Source: Candidatus Intricatilinea gracilis
Lineage (GTDB): Bacteria > Pseudomonadota > Gammaproteobacteria > Burkholderiales > Burkholderiaceae_C
NCBI GenBank assembly: GCA_016702605.1
Contig: JADJDQ010000021.1
Location: forward strand, 434,001-498,000
DNA length: 64,000 nt
Direction: 5' to 3'
Shown: in pieces, positions 8,912-17,549 of the stretch
Numbering within the stretch: position 1 is the first letter of the stretch
Layout of the letters: each line of letters begins with the position of its first letter
The notes under the pieces: generated by a model
What the model saw: only the letters and a program-made list of their open reading frames with translations
Databases searched by the model: none
What the model was told of the DNA's origin: nothing
Program-made: the position numbers and the translations under genes

Positions 8912-9703
8912 CTATCGAGGGCCCTGTGCCCGCGTTTCGATTTCAATGCGCTGGCGTTCTTCTTCCTGCAAGCGCTGGCGCTCCAGTTCTTCCTGGCGCT
9001 GGCGCTCCTGTTCCTCCAGGCGCAGGCGCTCGGCCTCGCCCAAGGCATCATTGCCCTGAGCTGGGTGATTCACACTGTCCTCGGGCGTGCCGGCGTCGCC
9101 GGACCCACGCACTCCGGCCAGGGGACTGCGAGTCAGCGTTTCGAGGCGAGCCAGCAACTGCTCAACCTGGTTCTCGCTCACTGGATCAACCAGTGTGGCT
9201 GCAAGCAGATTGGTGTAGTTGCCGGCATTGGCCTTTGCACCTGGGGCGGCGTAGAGGTATTCACCAAAGCAGCGGGTGCCGTTCACGCTGTTGCGTGTGG
9301 CCCCTTCGATGAACGGCTGGATGGTTTCAAAATTTCGCGATCCGGCTTCAATCTCCGGATGCAGGTAAGCGCCGTCGTAGGCCCAAGCGGACAGCAGCGC
9401 ATTGTCCGGACCCATGGTGAAGACCACGTCGTTAAGCTGCACGTTATCCATCACCCGGCCTTCCCGCAGATCTCGCAGGATCTGGTGCGCTCCTTCGGCG
9501 GTCTGCGCACGCGCAAGCCGCTCCCGGGCCACGCTGGCGTTGTTTTCGACAAAGGTCAGTTGCTGCAACACCTGCCGCGAGTCCGCCACGCTGCCGGAGA
9601 AGTGGTAGTCGTTGGCATCGCCGTTGTCGAACATGGCCTCCAGGATCTCGCGTGCCTGGCCCAAGGTGGTGCGGAAACGTCGTTCGTCATCGTATTTGGG
9701 CAT
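8912..9703 (-). CDS. Unknown protein with charged C-terminal coiled coil
   Basis: A 263-residue protein, not recognised. The start ATG at 9701-9703 has a good ribosome binding site (AGGGAG). Residues 1-200 look globular and soluble (LGQAREILEAMFDNGDAND, VVFTMGPDNALLSAWAYDG, CFGEYLYAAPG). The last 35 residues are a Glu/Arg/Gln-rich helix (EAERLRLEEQERQRQEELER and onward), likely a coiled coil. No signal peptide or membrane segment is seen. It lies 23 bases downstream of the beta-rich, toxin-like gene at 9727-10569 and is probably in the same operon. An immunity, chaperone or second-component role is only a guess. Confidence 0.7.
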   Translation of the reverse strand: MPKYDDERRFRTTLGQAREILEAMFDNGDANDYHFSGSVADSRQVLQQLTFVENNASVARERLARAQTAEGAHQILRDLREGRVMDNVQLNDVVFTMGPDNALLSAWAYDGAYLHPEIEAGSRNFETIQPFIEGATRNSVNGTRCFGEYLYAAPGAKANAGNYTNLLAATLVDPVSENQVEQLLARLETLTRSPLAGVRGSGDAGTPEDSVNHPAQGNDALGEAERLRLEEQERQRQEELERQRLQEEERQRIEIETRAQGPR

Positions 9704-9726
9704 CGCGGCTCCCTGCTGCGGCTCGG

Positions 9727-10569
9727 TTAGATCGGCGCCTGGGCGTACGGGCAGTCGCAGACATGGGTGACGCTGATGCCACTCGTGCTTCGCGTCCAGG
9801 CCTCGGTGTCGGCGCTCGTCACCGCCATGAACGCCAGGGTGCAGGTGACCGTCATCTTCAACCTGAAGCGCTGACCCATCTGCCGGGGCAGGCGCCACAA
9901 CTCCAGCACAACGGGCTGGAAGGTGGTGGTGGCCAGCGTGGCGGGGTAATCCAGGTCGTAGTAGTACGTGGGGAAACCGCCAGGGTGGCCAACGCTGTCG
10001 CGCATGGCCATCAGGATGGCGCTGCCCGGTGGCTTGCTGGGCAGGTCGCTCGTATTGGTCATGGTGACATCGGTCACTTCGAAAGAGTGCGATTCCGACC
10101 ATGAGACCGAGCCCGCCACACCCGCCATCGGCGCATCACCCATGAAGCCCAGATTGCCGCTGATTGATTGACTCAGCGAGGATGTATAGCTCTCGACGCC
10201 GGACTTGGTTTCGGGCTTGGACTGCACCAGCACGGCGTCCAGCATTTCATGGCCGGCGTCGTCGAGCAGCGACGTCTCGATCTTGTAGCTTTGGACATAC
10301 CAGCCCTTGCTGTGGCTGTCATCGACCGTCCAGATCTTGTCAGGGCTGAACATGCATTGGTGGGATACGAAAAAGTGGTATTCGGGCTGGCCGGTGGTGA
10401 CGCCATAGGGGCGTGACGCCACTGGCTGAATCTCGGTGTCCACCTGGATGCCGACACGGCGATGCGAAGTTGAATCGCCCGGCAATCCACTGTCGTAGTC
10501 CAGCACGGCCCTGAACGTAGGCACGCTGAAGTTGGGTGCGCTGGTGAACTTAGACTGCACATCGGCCAT
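9727..10569 (-). CDS. Beta-rich protein resembling leukocidin/hemolysin-type pore-forming toxins
   Basis: A 280-residue protein without signal peptide or lipobox. Most of it is beta-strand-like. The middle segment (SYTSSLSQSISGNLGF, then AGVAGSVSWSESHSFEV) is a Ser/Gly-rich run of alternating polar and apolar residues. It resembles the pre-stem hairpin of the leukocidin/alpha-hemolysin family, which crosses the target membrane after assembly. Strand-rich flanks (VGIQVDTEIQPVASRP, FRLKMTVTCTLAFMAV) fit the cap and rim of such toxins. The match is by pattern, not by a family signature, so the call is tentative. Alternatives are an aerolysin-fold protein or a structural beta protein. It is followed by an unknown coiled-coil protein. 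Confidence 0.6.
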   Translation of the reverse strand: MADVQSKFTSAPNFSVPTFRAVLDYDSGLPGDSTSHRRVGIQVDTEIQPVASRPYGVTTGQPEYHFFVSHQCMFSPDKIWTVDDSHSKGWYVQSYKIETSLLDDAGHEMLDAVLVQSKPETKSGVESYTSSLSQSISGNLGFMGDAPMAGVAGSVSWSESHSFEVTDVTMTNTSDLPSKPPGSAILMAMRDSVGHPGGFPTYYYDLDYPATLATTTFQPVVLELWRLPRQMGQRFRLKMTVTCTLAFMAVTSADTEAWTRSTSGISVTHVCDCPYAQAPI

Positions 10570-10787
10570 GCTGGAACTCCGGAAGCGTTGAGGGGTGCGC
10601 GGTGCTAGTTGCTTGTCGGTCGACAGCCAAGGCAAGGATCGTCATGGCGCGACCCGGCACCCTTGCATGCTGTGCTCCTGCACTCTCGGTACCATAGGTG
10701 TCTTCCCCTTTTTTCGCCATGGGCCTGCTGCAGGCTGCGCCAGCGCTGCAAGAGGCAAGCTGGTGGGCGGCCCGGCGGCGCGTCATC
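10570..10787. other. Upstream region of the toxin-like gene, left flank of IS66
   Basis: No supported gene. It should hold the promoter of the leftward operon 8912-10569, but no convincing -35/-10 pair was identified. IS66 sits about 220 bases upstream of that operon. Confidence 0.35.
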
Positions 10788-10795
10788 CGTGCTGC
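10788..10795. repeat. Left 8-bp target site duplication of IS66
   Basis: CGTGCTGC, identical to 13310-13317 and directly abutting the left terminal repeat. Confidence 0.92.
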
Positions 10796-10848
10796 GTATC
10801 CGTCCGGCCAAGTCACCTCGCCGTCCGGCAAGCCGTTGGAGTCGAACT

Positions 10849-12439
10849 TCAGGAAGGCGGCGCCCAGCGGTGCGGCAGCAACTCGTCGATGCGGCTGGCC
10901 GGGTGGGTTGGCAGCCGCTCCAGCACGTCCTTGAAGTACGCGTAGGGGTCGTGCCCGTTGATGCGCGCCGAGTGCAGCAGGCTCATGACGGCCGCGGCGC
11001 GTTTGCCCGCGCGCAGGCTGCCGGCGAACAGCCAGTTCGCCCTTCCGAGTGCAATGGGCCTGATGTGGTTCTCCACCCAGTTGTTGGAGATCGGCACGTC
11101 AGCATCGTCGACGAAGCGGGTGAGTTGTGTCCAGCGATTGAGGCTGTAGTCGATCGCCTTCATCGTGGCCGATCCGGGCGGCACCAATTGCCGCTGCGCC
11201 AGCAGCCATCGGCGGAAGACGCCCAGCACCCGCCGTGACTTGCGCTGGCGTATGCGCTTGCGCTCGTCGCCGGGCAGGTCCTCGATCTCGCGCTCCCGAT
11301 CCTGAACAGGCACTGGTGGTACCGCAGCGCCTTGCGACCCACTTCGCTGCGGTGATTGGCCCACAGATCGTTGAACTTGCGTCTGGCGTGCGCCATGCAC
11401 TGCGCCGAGGTCACACCCTTGGTCGTCGTTGCGGTGTAGCCGCTGAAGCCGTCGGTCACCAGCGTGCCCTGCCAGGCCTTGGGGGTGTCGAGCTTGAGGA
11501 ACTCGCGCACGTTCTCGCCGGCGCGGGTCTCGCAGAACTCGAACACCACCGCCTGGGTCGGGTTGGCGCTGGTGGTGCAGTACGACCAGATGTAGGCCTT
11601 GTGCGTCTTGCCGTCGCGTAGGTGCTTGGGGCCCGAGGATGGCCACCGGTGTTTCGTCGGCGTGCAGCACCACGTGGCGGCGCAGTTCGTCGGCCAGCGC
11701 CTGCACCAGCGGCTGCAGTTGCGCGCCGCACTCGCCCACCCACTGCGCCAGGGTCGAGCGTGCGATCAGGTGGCCAGCGCGCTCGAAGATGTGCTCCTGG
11801 CGATACAGCGGCAGGTGGTCCATGAACTTGGCCACCAGCAGGTGCGCCAGCAGGCCGGCTGTGGGAATGCCCTTGTCGATGACGTGCGCCGGCACTGGCG
11901 CCTGGATGATCTTGTCGCAGCAGCGGCATACCCACTTGCCACGCACATGGCGCTCGACGGTGAACACGCCGGGCTGGTAGTCCAGCTTCGGCCACATCCT
12001 CACCGATGCGCTGCATGGGCTGCCCGCAGCCGCAGGCGGTGTCCGCCGGCTCGTGCGCCCCGTCGCGGCGCGGCAGGTGCGGCGGCAGCGGCGTGCGCTT
12101 AGGCGTCTTCTTGTCGGTCTTGTCCTTGTCGCCGGCGTGGCCGCGCTCTCGCTCGATCTCCTGGCCGAGTTCGGCCAGGTCGGCGTCGAGCGTCTCTTCC
12201 AGCAGGCTCTTTTGCTCGGGCGCCAGGGTGCTGGCGAAGCGCTCGCTGGTGGCGGCGAACTTCAGCCGCTTGAGCACCGCCATCTCGTGCGTGAGCTTGT
12301 CGATCAGCGCTTGCTTGAAGGCCGCCTCGCGGTCGCGCTGCGCGATCAGCTCGTCCTTGGCGCGGATCTGGGCCATCAGCGACAGCATCGCCTGCCGCGT
12401 GGGCGGGTCCAGGGCGTCCAGTTGCTGCGCGCTGATCAT
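10849..12439 (-). pseudogene. tnpC: IS66 transposase TnpC, frameshifted
   Basis: The reading frame changes three times along the family sequence. The N-terminal leucine-zipper part (MISAQQLDALDPPTRQAML to CGQPMQRIGEDV) is in one frame. From about 11985 the next frame carries KLDYQPGVFTVERHVRGKW and the first catalytic Asp in VLHADETPVA. From about 11630 a third frame carries VFEFCETRAGENV and the second Asp in VTDGFSGYTA. From about 11310 the second frame resumes with EREIEDLPGDERKR and the catalytic Glu in SNNWVENHIRPIALGR. All catalytic residues remain, so the decay is by small indels. Sequencing error is an alternative, but tnpB is also broken. Confidence 0.9.
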
Positions 12440-12515
12440 GGACAGCCATGGTGCCGCGCCCGAGCGTCGGGCGCATCGGCACATCCGGCAATTGCAGCCG
12501 GCCTGGTCGGCGATC

Positions 12516-12847
12516 TCAGATGACGCGGATGATGCCGGCCTCGCCCACGCGTTGCCACGGCAGGCCCAGCACCAGGGCATCGAACTGCGCACGGGTCAGC
12601 GACAGCGTGGTCGAGGCATCACTCGACCAGGTGAACTTTCCGATGTTCAGGCGTCGCGCGGCCAGCCACGCCGATGCCGTCATGCACCAGCACCTTCATG
12701 CGGTTGGCGCGCCGGTTGGCAAAGAGGTAGGCGTGGTGCGGGTGGGCCTGGCCTGAAGACCTCGACCACGCGCGCCAGCGCCGCCTCGGTGCCCACGCGC
12801 ATGTCCAGTGGCTCGACTGCCAGCCACAGGGCGTCCACGCGGATCAC
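12516..12847 (-). pseudogene. tnpB: IS66 accessory protein TnpB, frameshifted
   Basis: The start GTG at 12845-12847 overlaps the tnpA stop, and translation gives MIRVDALWLAVEPLDMRVGT, the TnpB N-terminus. The frame is lost near FRPGPPA. The next frame holds HHAYLFANRRANRMKVLVHD, and a third holds LAARRLNIGKFTW and QFDALVLGLPWQRVGE to the stop at 12516-12518. At least two indels therefore split the family sequence. TnpB is required for IS66 transposition by a poorly understood mechanism. Confidence 0.88.
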
Positions 12848-13257
12848 TGCAGCAACCCGCGCAGCCAGGCCACGCAGCCGTTCACTGCCAAAGCTGGCCA
12901 GCTCACCGTGATCAGCGTGGCGCCGCGTTTGATCTCGATGCGGATATCGGGCGCCGGTTCAGCCACAGTGGGCAGCGGTACCGACACGAATGTTGGCTTG
13001 GGCGACACCGCCACAGGCACTACCTGTGCATCGCGAGGAGACCTGCGTTGACGCTCATCGTCCGCTACCCAGCGGCGAAGGAGATTGGCGTTCACCCCGC
13101 GGCTCATCGCTACCGCCGCTATCGACACGCCGGCGTGCCTACAGGCCGCGACCGCGTCGGCCTTGAACTCGTCGCTGTGCCGACGTCGACGACGCCGTCC
13201 GTCGCTCACCTTCTCTTGTGTAGTGTCCACGTGTCCACCTGAAGTCTTGGTGGACAC
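12844..13257 (-). CDS. tnpA: IS66 accessory protein TnpA
   Basis: A 137-residue protein of the IS66 first-ORF family, apparently intact. It contains a helix-turn-helix region (RRRRRHSDEFKADAVAACRH, then VSIAAVAMSRGVNANLLRRW) and a C-terminal beta-strand part with IRIEIKRGATLITVSWPA. It probably binds the element ends or assists the transposase. Its stop overlaps the tnpB start, the usual translational coupling in IS66. It lies just inside the right terminal repeat. Confidence 0.92.
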   Translation of the reverse strand: MSTKTSGGHVDTTQEKVSDGRRRRRRHSDEFKADAVAACRHAGVSIAAVAMSRGVNANLLRRWVADDERQRRSPRDAQVVPVAVSPKPTFVSVPLPTVAEPAPDIRIEIKRGATLITVSWPALAVNGCVAWLRGLLQ

Positions 13258-13309
13258 GAGGCTCCTACATCGTCAGCCGGTATTCAATGTGACTTCGCCG
13301 GACGCATAC

Positions 13310-13317
13310 CGTGCTGC
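13310..13317. repeat. Right 8-bp target site duplication of IS66
   Basis: CGTGCTGC, identical to 10788-10795 and directly abutting the right terminal repeat. Confidence 0.92.
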
Positions 13318-13688
13318 TACGGCGGTAGCATTCGAAACCCGCATCACCGATAGACGCACCGATCGGCCCACCGGTCCGAGCCCAAACGAACCACCGGGTT
13401 GACGACCCAGACGCACCATCGCGTGCGACCCACAGCAAACCACCCAAGAAGACATCAGGATGAACCTGCGCCGCCTAGTCTGGGTTGCGTCGGCCATTGC
13501 CGCCACTGTGGCCCAAGCCCCAGTCGCCCAACGCTGTAGATGCCCTGTGCAAAACCGCTTCCGCTTCCGCTTGCCGCGCCGAAGCCGAGTTGCTGCGCGT
13601 CGAGCCGGCGCGCGGCGCCACCAGGTTCTGGCCCAGGCGCGGGACTGGGGATAGTGTTTTCAAGCGCCCTCGTTCCTTCCCCGTGGCA
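13318..13688. other. Region between IS66 and the IS91-type fragment
   Basis: No supported gene. The part from about 13455 continues the minus-strand frame of the IS91-type fragment but is low-complexity and not conserved in appearance. Confidence 0.35.
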
Positions 13689-13919
13689 CTCTGAACGCGG
13701 CGTCCGAGGGGGTGCCCCGGCCTGCAGACCCAGGTGAGATAGGATTTTATCGATCGCTAGCAGCTCCAGGATCGCCGCAAAAATCTTCAGCTCGCCGCCG
13801 CAGTTCGGGCAGTGCTCCAGGTCGATCTCGACCACGCGCTTGAGTAAGCGGACCAACATCACCAACTGAATCGCCTTAGACCGGTCGTCCGCCAGTACCC
13901 GCTTCTGGCCGCTCGCCGC
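13689..13919 (-). pseudogene. C-terminal fragment of an IS91-type transposase
   Basis: The minus-strand frame reads LVRLLKRVVEIDLEHCPNCG, then GELKIFAAILELLAIDKILS and HLGLQAGAPPRTP. This is the characteristic tail of the widespread IS91-type (Y2 rolling-circle) transposases, including the CPNCGG zinc-binding knuckle and the closing GLPxxAPPxxP-like stretch. The catalytic tyrosine domain is absent, so only the 3' end of the gene remains. It lies about 370 bases from IS66, showing that this spot has taken more than one mobile element. Confidence 0.75.
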
Positions 13920-13961
13920 CCCCCCCGCTTTGACGCACGCGCAATCGAACTCGCTGCAGGC

Positions 13962-14588
13962 TCAGCCCAGCCCCAGTGCCGCCAGATCACCTCGCCCGGC
14001 GCGGATCACCACCGGCTCGTCGCCGGTGAGGTCGATCACGCTGGTGGGCTGCATCGGGCAGGCACCGGCGTCGACGACGGCCTGCACGAGTTTCTCGTAG
14101 CGCGCGCGGATCTGTGCCGGGTCGTTCATGGGCTCGGTCTCGCCGGCGGCGATGAGGGTGGTGCTGGCCAGGGGCTGGCCGAACATGGCGAGCAGTTCCT
14201 GCGTCACCTTGTTGTCGGGCACACGCAGGCCGACGGTGCGGCGCGACGGGTGTGACAACCGGCGCGGCACCTCCCGTGTGGCATCGAGGATGAAGGTGTA
14301 CGGCCCCGGCGTGGCGCTCTTGATCAGGCGGTACTGGCGGTTGTCGACCCGTGCGTACGAAGCCAGTTCACTCAGGTCGCGGCACAGCAGCGTGAGGTGA
14401 TGTTTGTCGTCCACACCGCGGATGCGGCGCAGTGCCTCGGCCGCGTTCTTGTCGTCGAGCTGGCAGACCAGGGCGTAGCTCGAGTCGGTCGGGATGGCCG
14501 CTATGCCACCACTGGCCAGGATGTCGGCCGCCTGCTTGAGCAGACGCGGCTGCGGGTTGATCGGGTGGACTTCGAAGTATTGGGCCAT
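13962..14588 (-). CDS. yciO: YciO-type Sua5/YrdC family protein
   Basis: A 208-residue protein of the Sua5/YciO/YrdC family, annotated as threonylcarbamoyl-AMP synthase-like. It opens with MAQYFEVHPINPQPRLLKQA and the nucleotide-site region GGIAAIPTDSSYALVCQLDD, then HHLTLLCRDLSELASYAR, KSATPGPYTFILDATREVPR and TVGLRVPDN. The His-Pro-Ile-Asn-Pro start and overall length match YciO rather than TsaC (YrdC). In E. coli, YciO does not fully replace TsaC, so the exact role is open. The PHP phosphatase gene immediately upstream mirrors the E. coli trpH-yciO neighbourhood. Confidence 0.92.
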   Translation of the reverse strand: MAQYFEVHPINPQPRLLKQAADILASGGIAAIPTDSSYALVCQLDDKNAAEALRRIRGVDDKHHLTLLCRDLSELASYARVDNRQYRLIKSATPGPYTFILDATREVPRRLSHPSRRTVGLRVPDNKVTQELLAMFGQPLASTTLIAAGETEPMNDPAQIRARYEKLVQAVVDAGACPMQPTSVIDLTGDEPVVIRAGRGDLAALGLG

Positions 14589-14762
14589 GGTGCCGGCGAT
14601 TGTCGTCTGCCCTGTCCACGGTCAAGCAAGCCGGGCAAGCCCCAGGCCACGCCTGGTTCATGTTGGCGCAAGCACTTGCGAGGTAGTTGGGCTGGCGCGG
14701 CAGGCCCGGCGAGTGTTCGACGGCGTACCGTTCGGGTTCGCCGGCTTGCCCGGCGTCATCAG

Positions 14763-15713
14763 TCAGGCAGCGACGATGCGTGAGCTGAGTGCTTGCCACA
14801 CCGGTGTCAGGCCACGCGGCAGGTCGGACAGTCGGCCCAGATCGATGCGGCTTTCACCCGGCGAGTGGAAGTCGCTGCCACGCGAGGCGCACAGGCCGAA
14901 CTCGATCGCCATCGCGGCGTATTTGACGTAGTCGGCCTGCGTGTGGCTGCCGGTCACCACCTCGACCCCCGCTCCGCCGTGTTGCTTGAACTCGCTGAAC
15001 AGCGCGTATTCGGCGTTGGGTCCGAACTTGTAGCGCCCCGGGTGGGCAATCACCGCCATGCCACCGGCAGCGCGGATCCACTTCACCGTTTCACCCAGGC
15101 CGGCCCAGCGATGCGGCACGAAGCCGGGTTTACCGGTGGTGAGAAAACGCCGGAACACTTCGTTGGTGTCGTTGCAGGCACCCACCTCGACCAGGTACCG
15201 CGCGAAGTGGGTGCGCGAGATCAGGTCCGGGTTGCCGACGTATTTGAGCGCGCCTTCGAAGGTGCCCTTGATGCCGACCTTGTCCTCGAGGTCTTGCGCC
15301 ATGTCGCGGGCACGGCGCTCGCGCCCAGAACGCGTGTGCGCCAGACCGGCGATCAGGTCGGGGTGATCGATGTCGAAACCCAGGCCGACGATGTGCACCG
15401 TCTCGCCCGCAAAACTCACCGAAACCTCGGTGCCGGCCAGCCAGGCCATGCCGTGCGACGAGGCGGCGTCACGTGCCTCGGCCAGCCCGCCCACCTCGTC
15501 GTGGTCGGTCAGCGCCCACAACTCGACACCGTTGCCCGCCGCCCGGGCCGCCAGCGTGGCGGGGCTGAGCGTGCCGTCCGACACCGTCGAATGGCAGTGC
15601 AGATCGGCGTTGAGGTTGACCGCCAGACCGGGCATGCCGGCTTCGTTGGCGGCCTCGAGCAGCGTGGGGTTGGCAGGGTCGGCGAGGTGGGCGTCGTTCA
15701 GTTGGGCATTCAC
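14763..15713 (-). CDS. rnm: PHP-domain nucleoside bisphosphate phosphatase / 5'-3' exonuclease (RNase AM type)
   Basis: A 316-residue PHP-family metalloenzyme, the counterpart of E. coli YciV/TrpH (RNase AM), which removes nucleotides from the 5' end of RNA and hydrolyses 3',5'-bisphosphonucleotides. Metal ligands are visible in DLHCHSTVSDG, WALTDHDEVGG, AGTEVSVSF, AVIAHPGRYK and SRGSDFHSPGE. The long insertion with YVGNPDLISRTHFARYLVE is typical. The GTG at 15711-15713 is the likely start; an ATG at 15635 would give a protein beginning just before the PHP fold. It lies about 175 bases upstream of yciO. Confidence 0.9.
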   Translation of the reverse strand: MNAQLNDAHLADPANPTLLEAANEAGMPGLAVNLNADLHCHSTVSDGTLSPATLAARAAGNGVELWALTDHDEVGGLAEARDAASSHGMAWLAGTEVSVSFAGETVHIVGLGFDIDHPDLIAGLAHTRSGRERRARDMAQDLEDKVGIKGTFEGALKYVGNPDLISRTHFARYLVEVGACNDTNEVFRRFLTTGKPGFVPHRWAGLGETVKWIRAAGGMAVIAHPGRYKFGPNAEYALFSEFKQHGGAGVEVVTGSHTQADYVKYAAMAIEFGLCASRGSDFHSPGESRIDLGRLSDLPRGLTPVWQALSSRIVAA

Positions 15714-15792
15714 GGCTTCATTGTAGGGAGCGGTGCAATTGCCCGCCGGCGCCACGCCATCGCGGCGCCGGCAGTGGTCGGCGCTCGCCCGC

Positions 15793-16737
15793 TCAGGCGA
15801 TCTGCAGCGTGCGCACCGCGCTGGTCGACGCGCCATTGGTGTTGCGCACCCGTGTCCTGAGCTTGATGGTCTGCCCGGCAGCAAACGGGCCGATGCTGTT
15901 GCCGCTGGGGTCGGCGGGCACCGCATGGGCGAAATCGGCGGTGTCCACACCGTCCACCTGCCATTCGACCGTGCTGTCGGCCTTGGCATCGATGCTGCCA
16001 GGCTCGTAGGCCACCAGCAGATGCAGGTTGTCGCCGCCACCCTGCAGCACCGACTTCACGCTCAGCGTGCCCGGCAGATTGGGTGCCCCGGTGTCGATCT
16101 GCACCAGCGCCCGCGCCAGCGCCGCGTCGCTGCGGGCTTCGGCCTTCAGCCGTGCGTAGAAGCGCTTGTTCAGCCGGTCCAGCGAGGCCGCCGCTTCGCG
16201 CAGCGCAGCACGGCTCTGGTTGATGCGCGCCGAGCGGTCGTGCAGCGCCTGCTCGAGCGCCACTTGTGCATCGAGCGCGGCACTCAGCTCGGCCTGACCC
16301 TTGCCGGCGCAGGCCACCGCGGCCCGCGGTGGCGCTTGCGTCGTCAGATACCCGTCGATCGTCGACAACGCAATCGTCAGCTTGCGGCCCCGCGCCAGCA
16401 CCGCTTCGGTCGAGCGCGCCTTGATGGCATACACGGGCGTCAGCAGATCCTGCAGGGCGCTCTCGGCCGACACCTCGTCGTCCAGCTCGGCCTCGGCCGC
16501 CTTGGGCAGCGCCACCACCATCGTCTGCAGCCCCAGCAGGCCCAGCTGCTCGGCATTGGCGGCCCGGTCATATTCCTGCAGCGCCCGGTCACGCTGTTGC
16601 GCCAGCACCTCGAGCGCTGCACTTTGCGCGGTCAGCGCCGCGACATCCACGCCACCTACCGACAGCGTCGGTGCAAAGGTCTTGATCACTGCCACAGTCT
16701 GTGCGCTGCGGTTCTGGACGGTCTGAAAATGCTCCAT
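15793..16737 (-). CDS. Unknown protein: long helical region plus C-terminal Ig/FN3-like domain
   Basis: A 314-residue protein, not recognised. Residues 1-215 are strongly helical and Ala/Gln/Leu-rich (VDVAALTAQSAALEVLAQQR, AAASLDRLNKRFYARLKAEA). About residues 225-314 look like a single beta-sandwich (NLHLLVAYEPGSIDAKADST, VEWQVDGVDTADFAHAV, GQTIKLRTRVRNTNGASTSA). This closing pattern resembles FN3-like domains found in similar bacterial proteins. No signal peptide or membrane segment is seen. A structural or particle-associated role can be imagined but nothing in the context supports a specific one. Confidence 0.75.
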   Translation of the reverse strand: MEHFQTVQNRSAQTVAVIKTFAPTLSVGGVDVAALTAQSAALEVLAQQRDRALQEYDRAANAEQLGLLGLQTMVVALPKAAEAELDDEVSAESALQDLLTPVYAIKARSTEAVLARGRKLTIALSTIDGYLTTQAPPRAAVACAGKGQAELSAALDAQVALEQALHDRSARINQSRAALREAAASLDRLNKRFYARLKAEARSDAALARALVQIDTGAPNLPGTLSVKSVLQGGGDNLHLLVAYEPGSIDAKADSTVEWQVDGVDTADFAHAVPADPSGNSIGPFAAGQTIKLRTRVRNTNGASTSAVRTLQIA

Positions 16738-17318
16738 GACAACTCCCTCGCGCGAGATCCACTCGCTTGCGCTCCGCCGGATATCCGACAGCCCCGGCCT
16801 ATTCCTTGGCCGCCTACCCTTTGGTGCCGGGCCAGTCTAGGGAGCCGCCCCAAGTTGGAAGATCCTGCTCAGGGCTCGGTCTCTGATCTGCCTCAGAGTC
16901 CACCAGCAAACACCCAGCGAACCGTGTCGAATGTCACGAAACAAGCGCAGTTCACACCCCCGGGCACTGAAGTCACGGCCCGCCAGGCCACGTCAGCGTG
17001 ACCAAAAACCAAGGCAGCGGCCCTGCCACGACAGGCAACGTGGCAAACCTCGGTGCCAGCGCTTCATTCATCGATGCCAACCCCCCTGGCCATGAGAGGT
17101 GGCACCCCCGACCATCAGCTGCGCGCCGGCGCCAATCCCGTACAGCCTGCGCCACGACAGGTACGGCAGCTCGTGCGTTCAGCGCAACGGGTCATTCGAC
17201 TCTGGCAGCACCCCCATCCATCCCGCACGGCGCAACGTGACAACAGGCCCGCAGTTCGCCCACAAGAAGCCGCAAGTCCACCAGACTGTGCCCGCCTTGC
17301 AACCTACGAACTCGACGC
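16738..17318. other. Non-coding region upstream of the 15793-16737 gene
   Basis: About 580 bases with open frames on both strands but none with recognisable protein character. The leftmost 100 bases should carry the promoter of the leftward gene at 15793-16737. Confidence 0.35.
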
Positions 17319-17549
17319 GCCGGCAGTCGTGGCCGGTATGCCAAACAGCAAGTGCCGCTGCGCAAACAAGAGCTTCGACAGCGCAAACCTGAGGTCCGGC
17401 AACGCAAACACGCAGTCCGGCAGCACGAAGGCGATGTCCGGCTGCGCGAAAGCGGTGGTCGACAACGCAACCGACGAGCCCGGCAGCCCAACAGACAAGT
17501 GCGGCAGCCCATCTGCCTGGGCCGGCAGCCCAAACTGCGCAGCCCCGCC
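17319..17549 (+). repeat. Degenerate 21-bp tandem repeat, about 10-11 units
   Basis: Successive 21-base units share CGCAAAC at the start and GTCCGGCAG at the end with a variable middle, for example 17382-17402, 17403-17423, 17424-17444 and 17487-17507. The unit length is constant across the array and a multiple of three. In the frame starting at 17340 the units read as heptads such as RKQELRQ, RKPEVRQ, RKHAVRQ and PNRQVRQ. In that frame Gln alternates CAA/CAG and Arg CGA/CGG, a sign of past coding constraint. On the minus strand the units read as FALPDLR-like heptads. No start codon with ribosome binding site or domain was found, so coding status is open. Confidence 0.8.

Larger units (their letters stand above)
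10796..13309 (-). mobile_element. IS66-family insertion sequence with 8-bp target duplication
   Basis: A 2514-base element. The left end starts GTATCCGTCCGGCCAAGTCA (10796) and the right end, read inward from 13309, starts GTATGCGTCCGGCGAAGTCA. The 21-base terminal repeats differ at two positions. The element is bracketed by identical 8-mers CGTGCTGC (10788-10795 and 13310-13317), the duplication size known for IS66. Inside are tnpA, tnpB and tnpC in the usual order on the minus strand. tnpA is open, but tnpB and tnpC carry frameshifts, so the copy is presumably immobile unless helped in trans. Confidence 0.95.

Noticed and set aside
10698..13402. Small ORF interrupted by IS66 (frame runs across both flanks when the element is removed)
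   Set aside because: The rejoined frame is about 60 codons in high-GC DNA with no motif; chance is sufficient.
17319..17549. CRISPR-like array
   Set aside because: Units are contiguous 21-mers with variable middles; there are no constant repeats separated by unique spacers and no cas genes.
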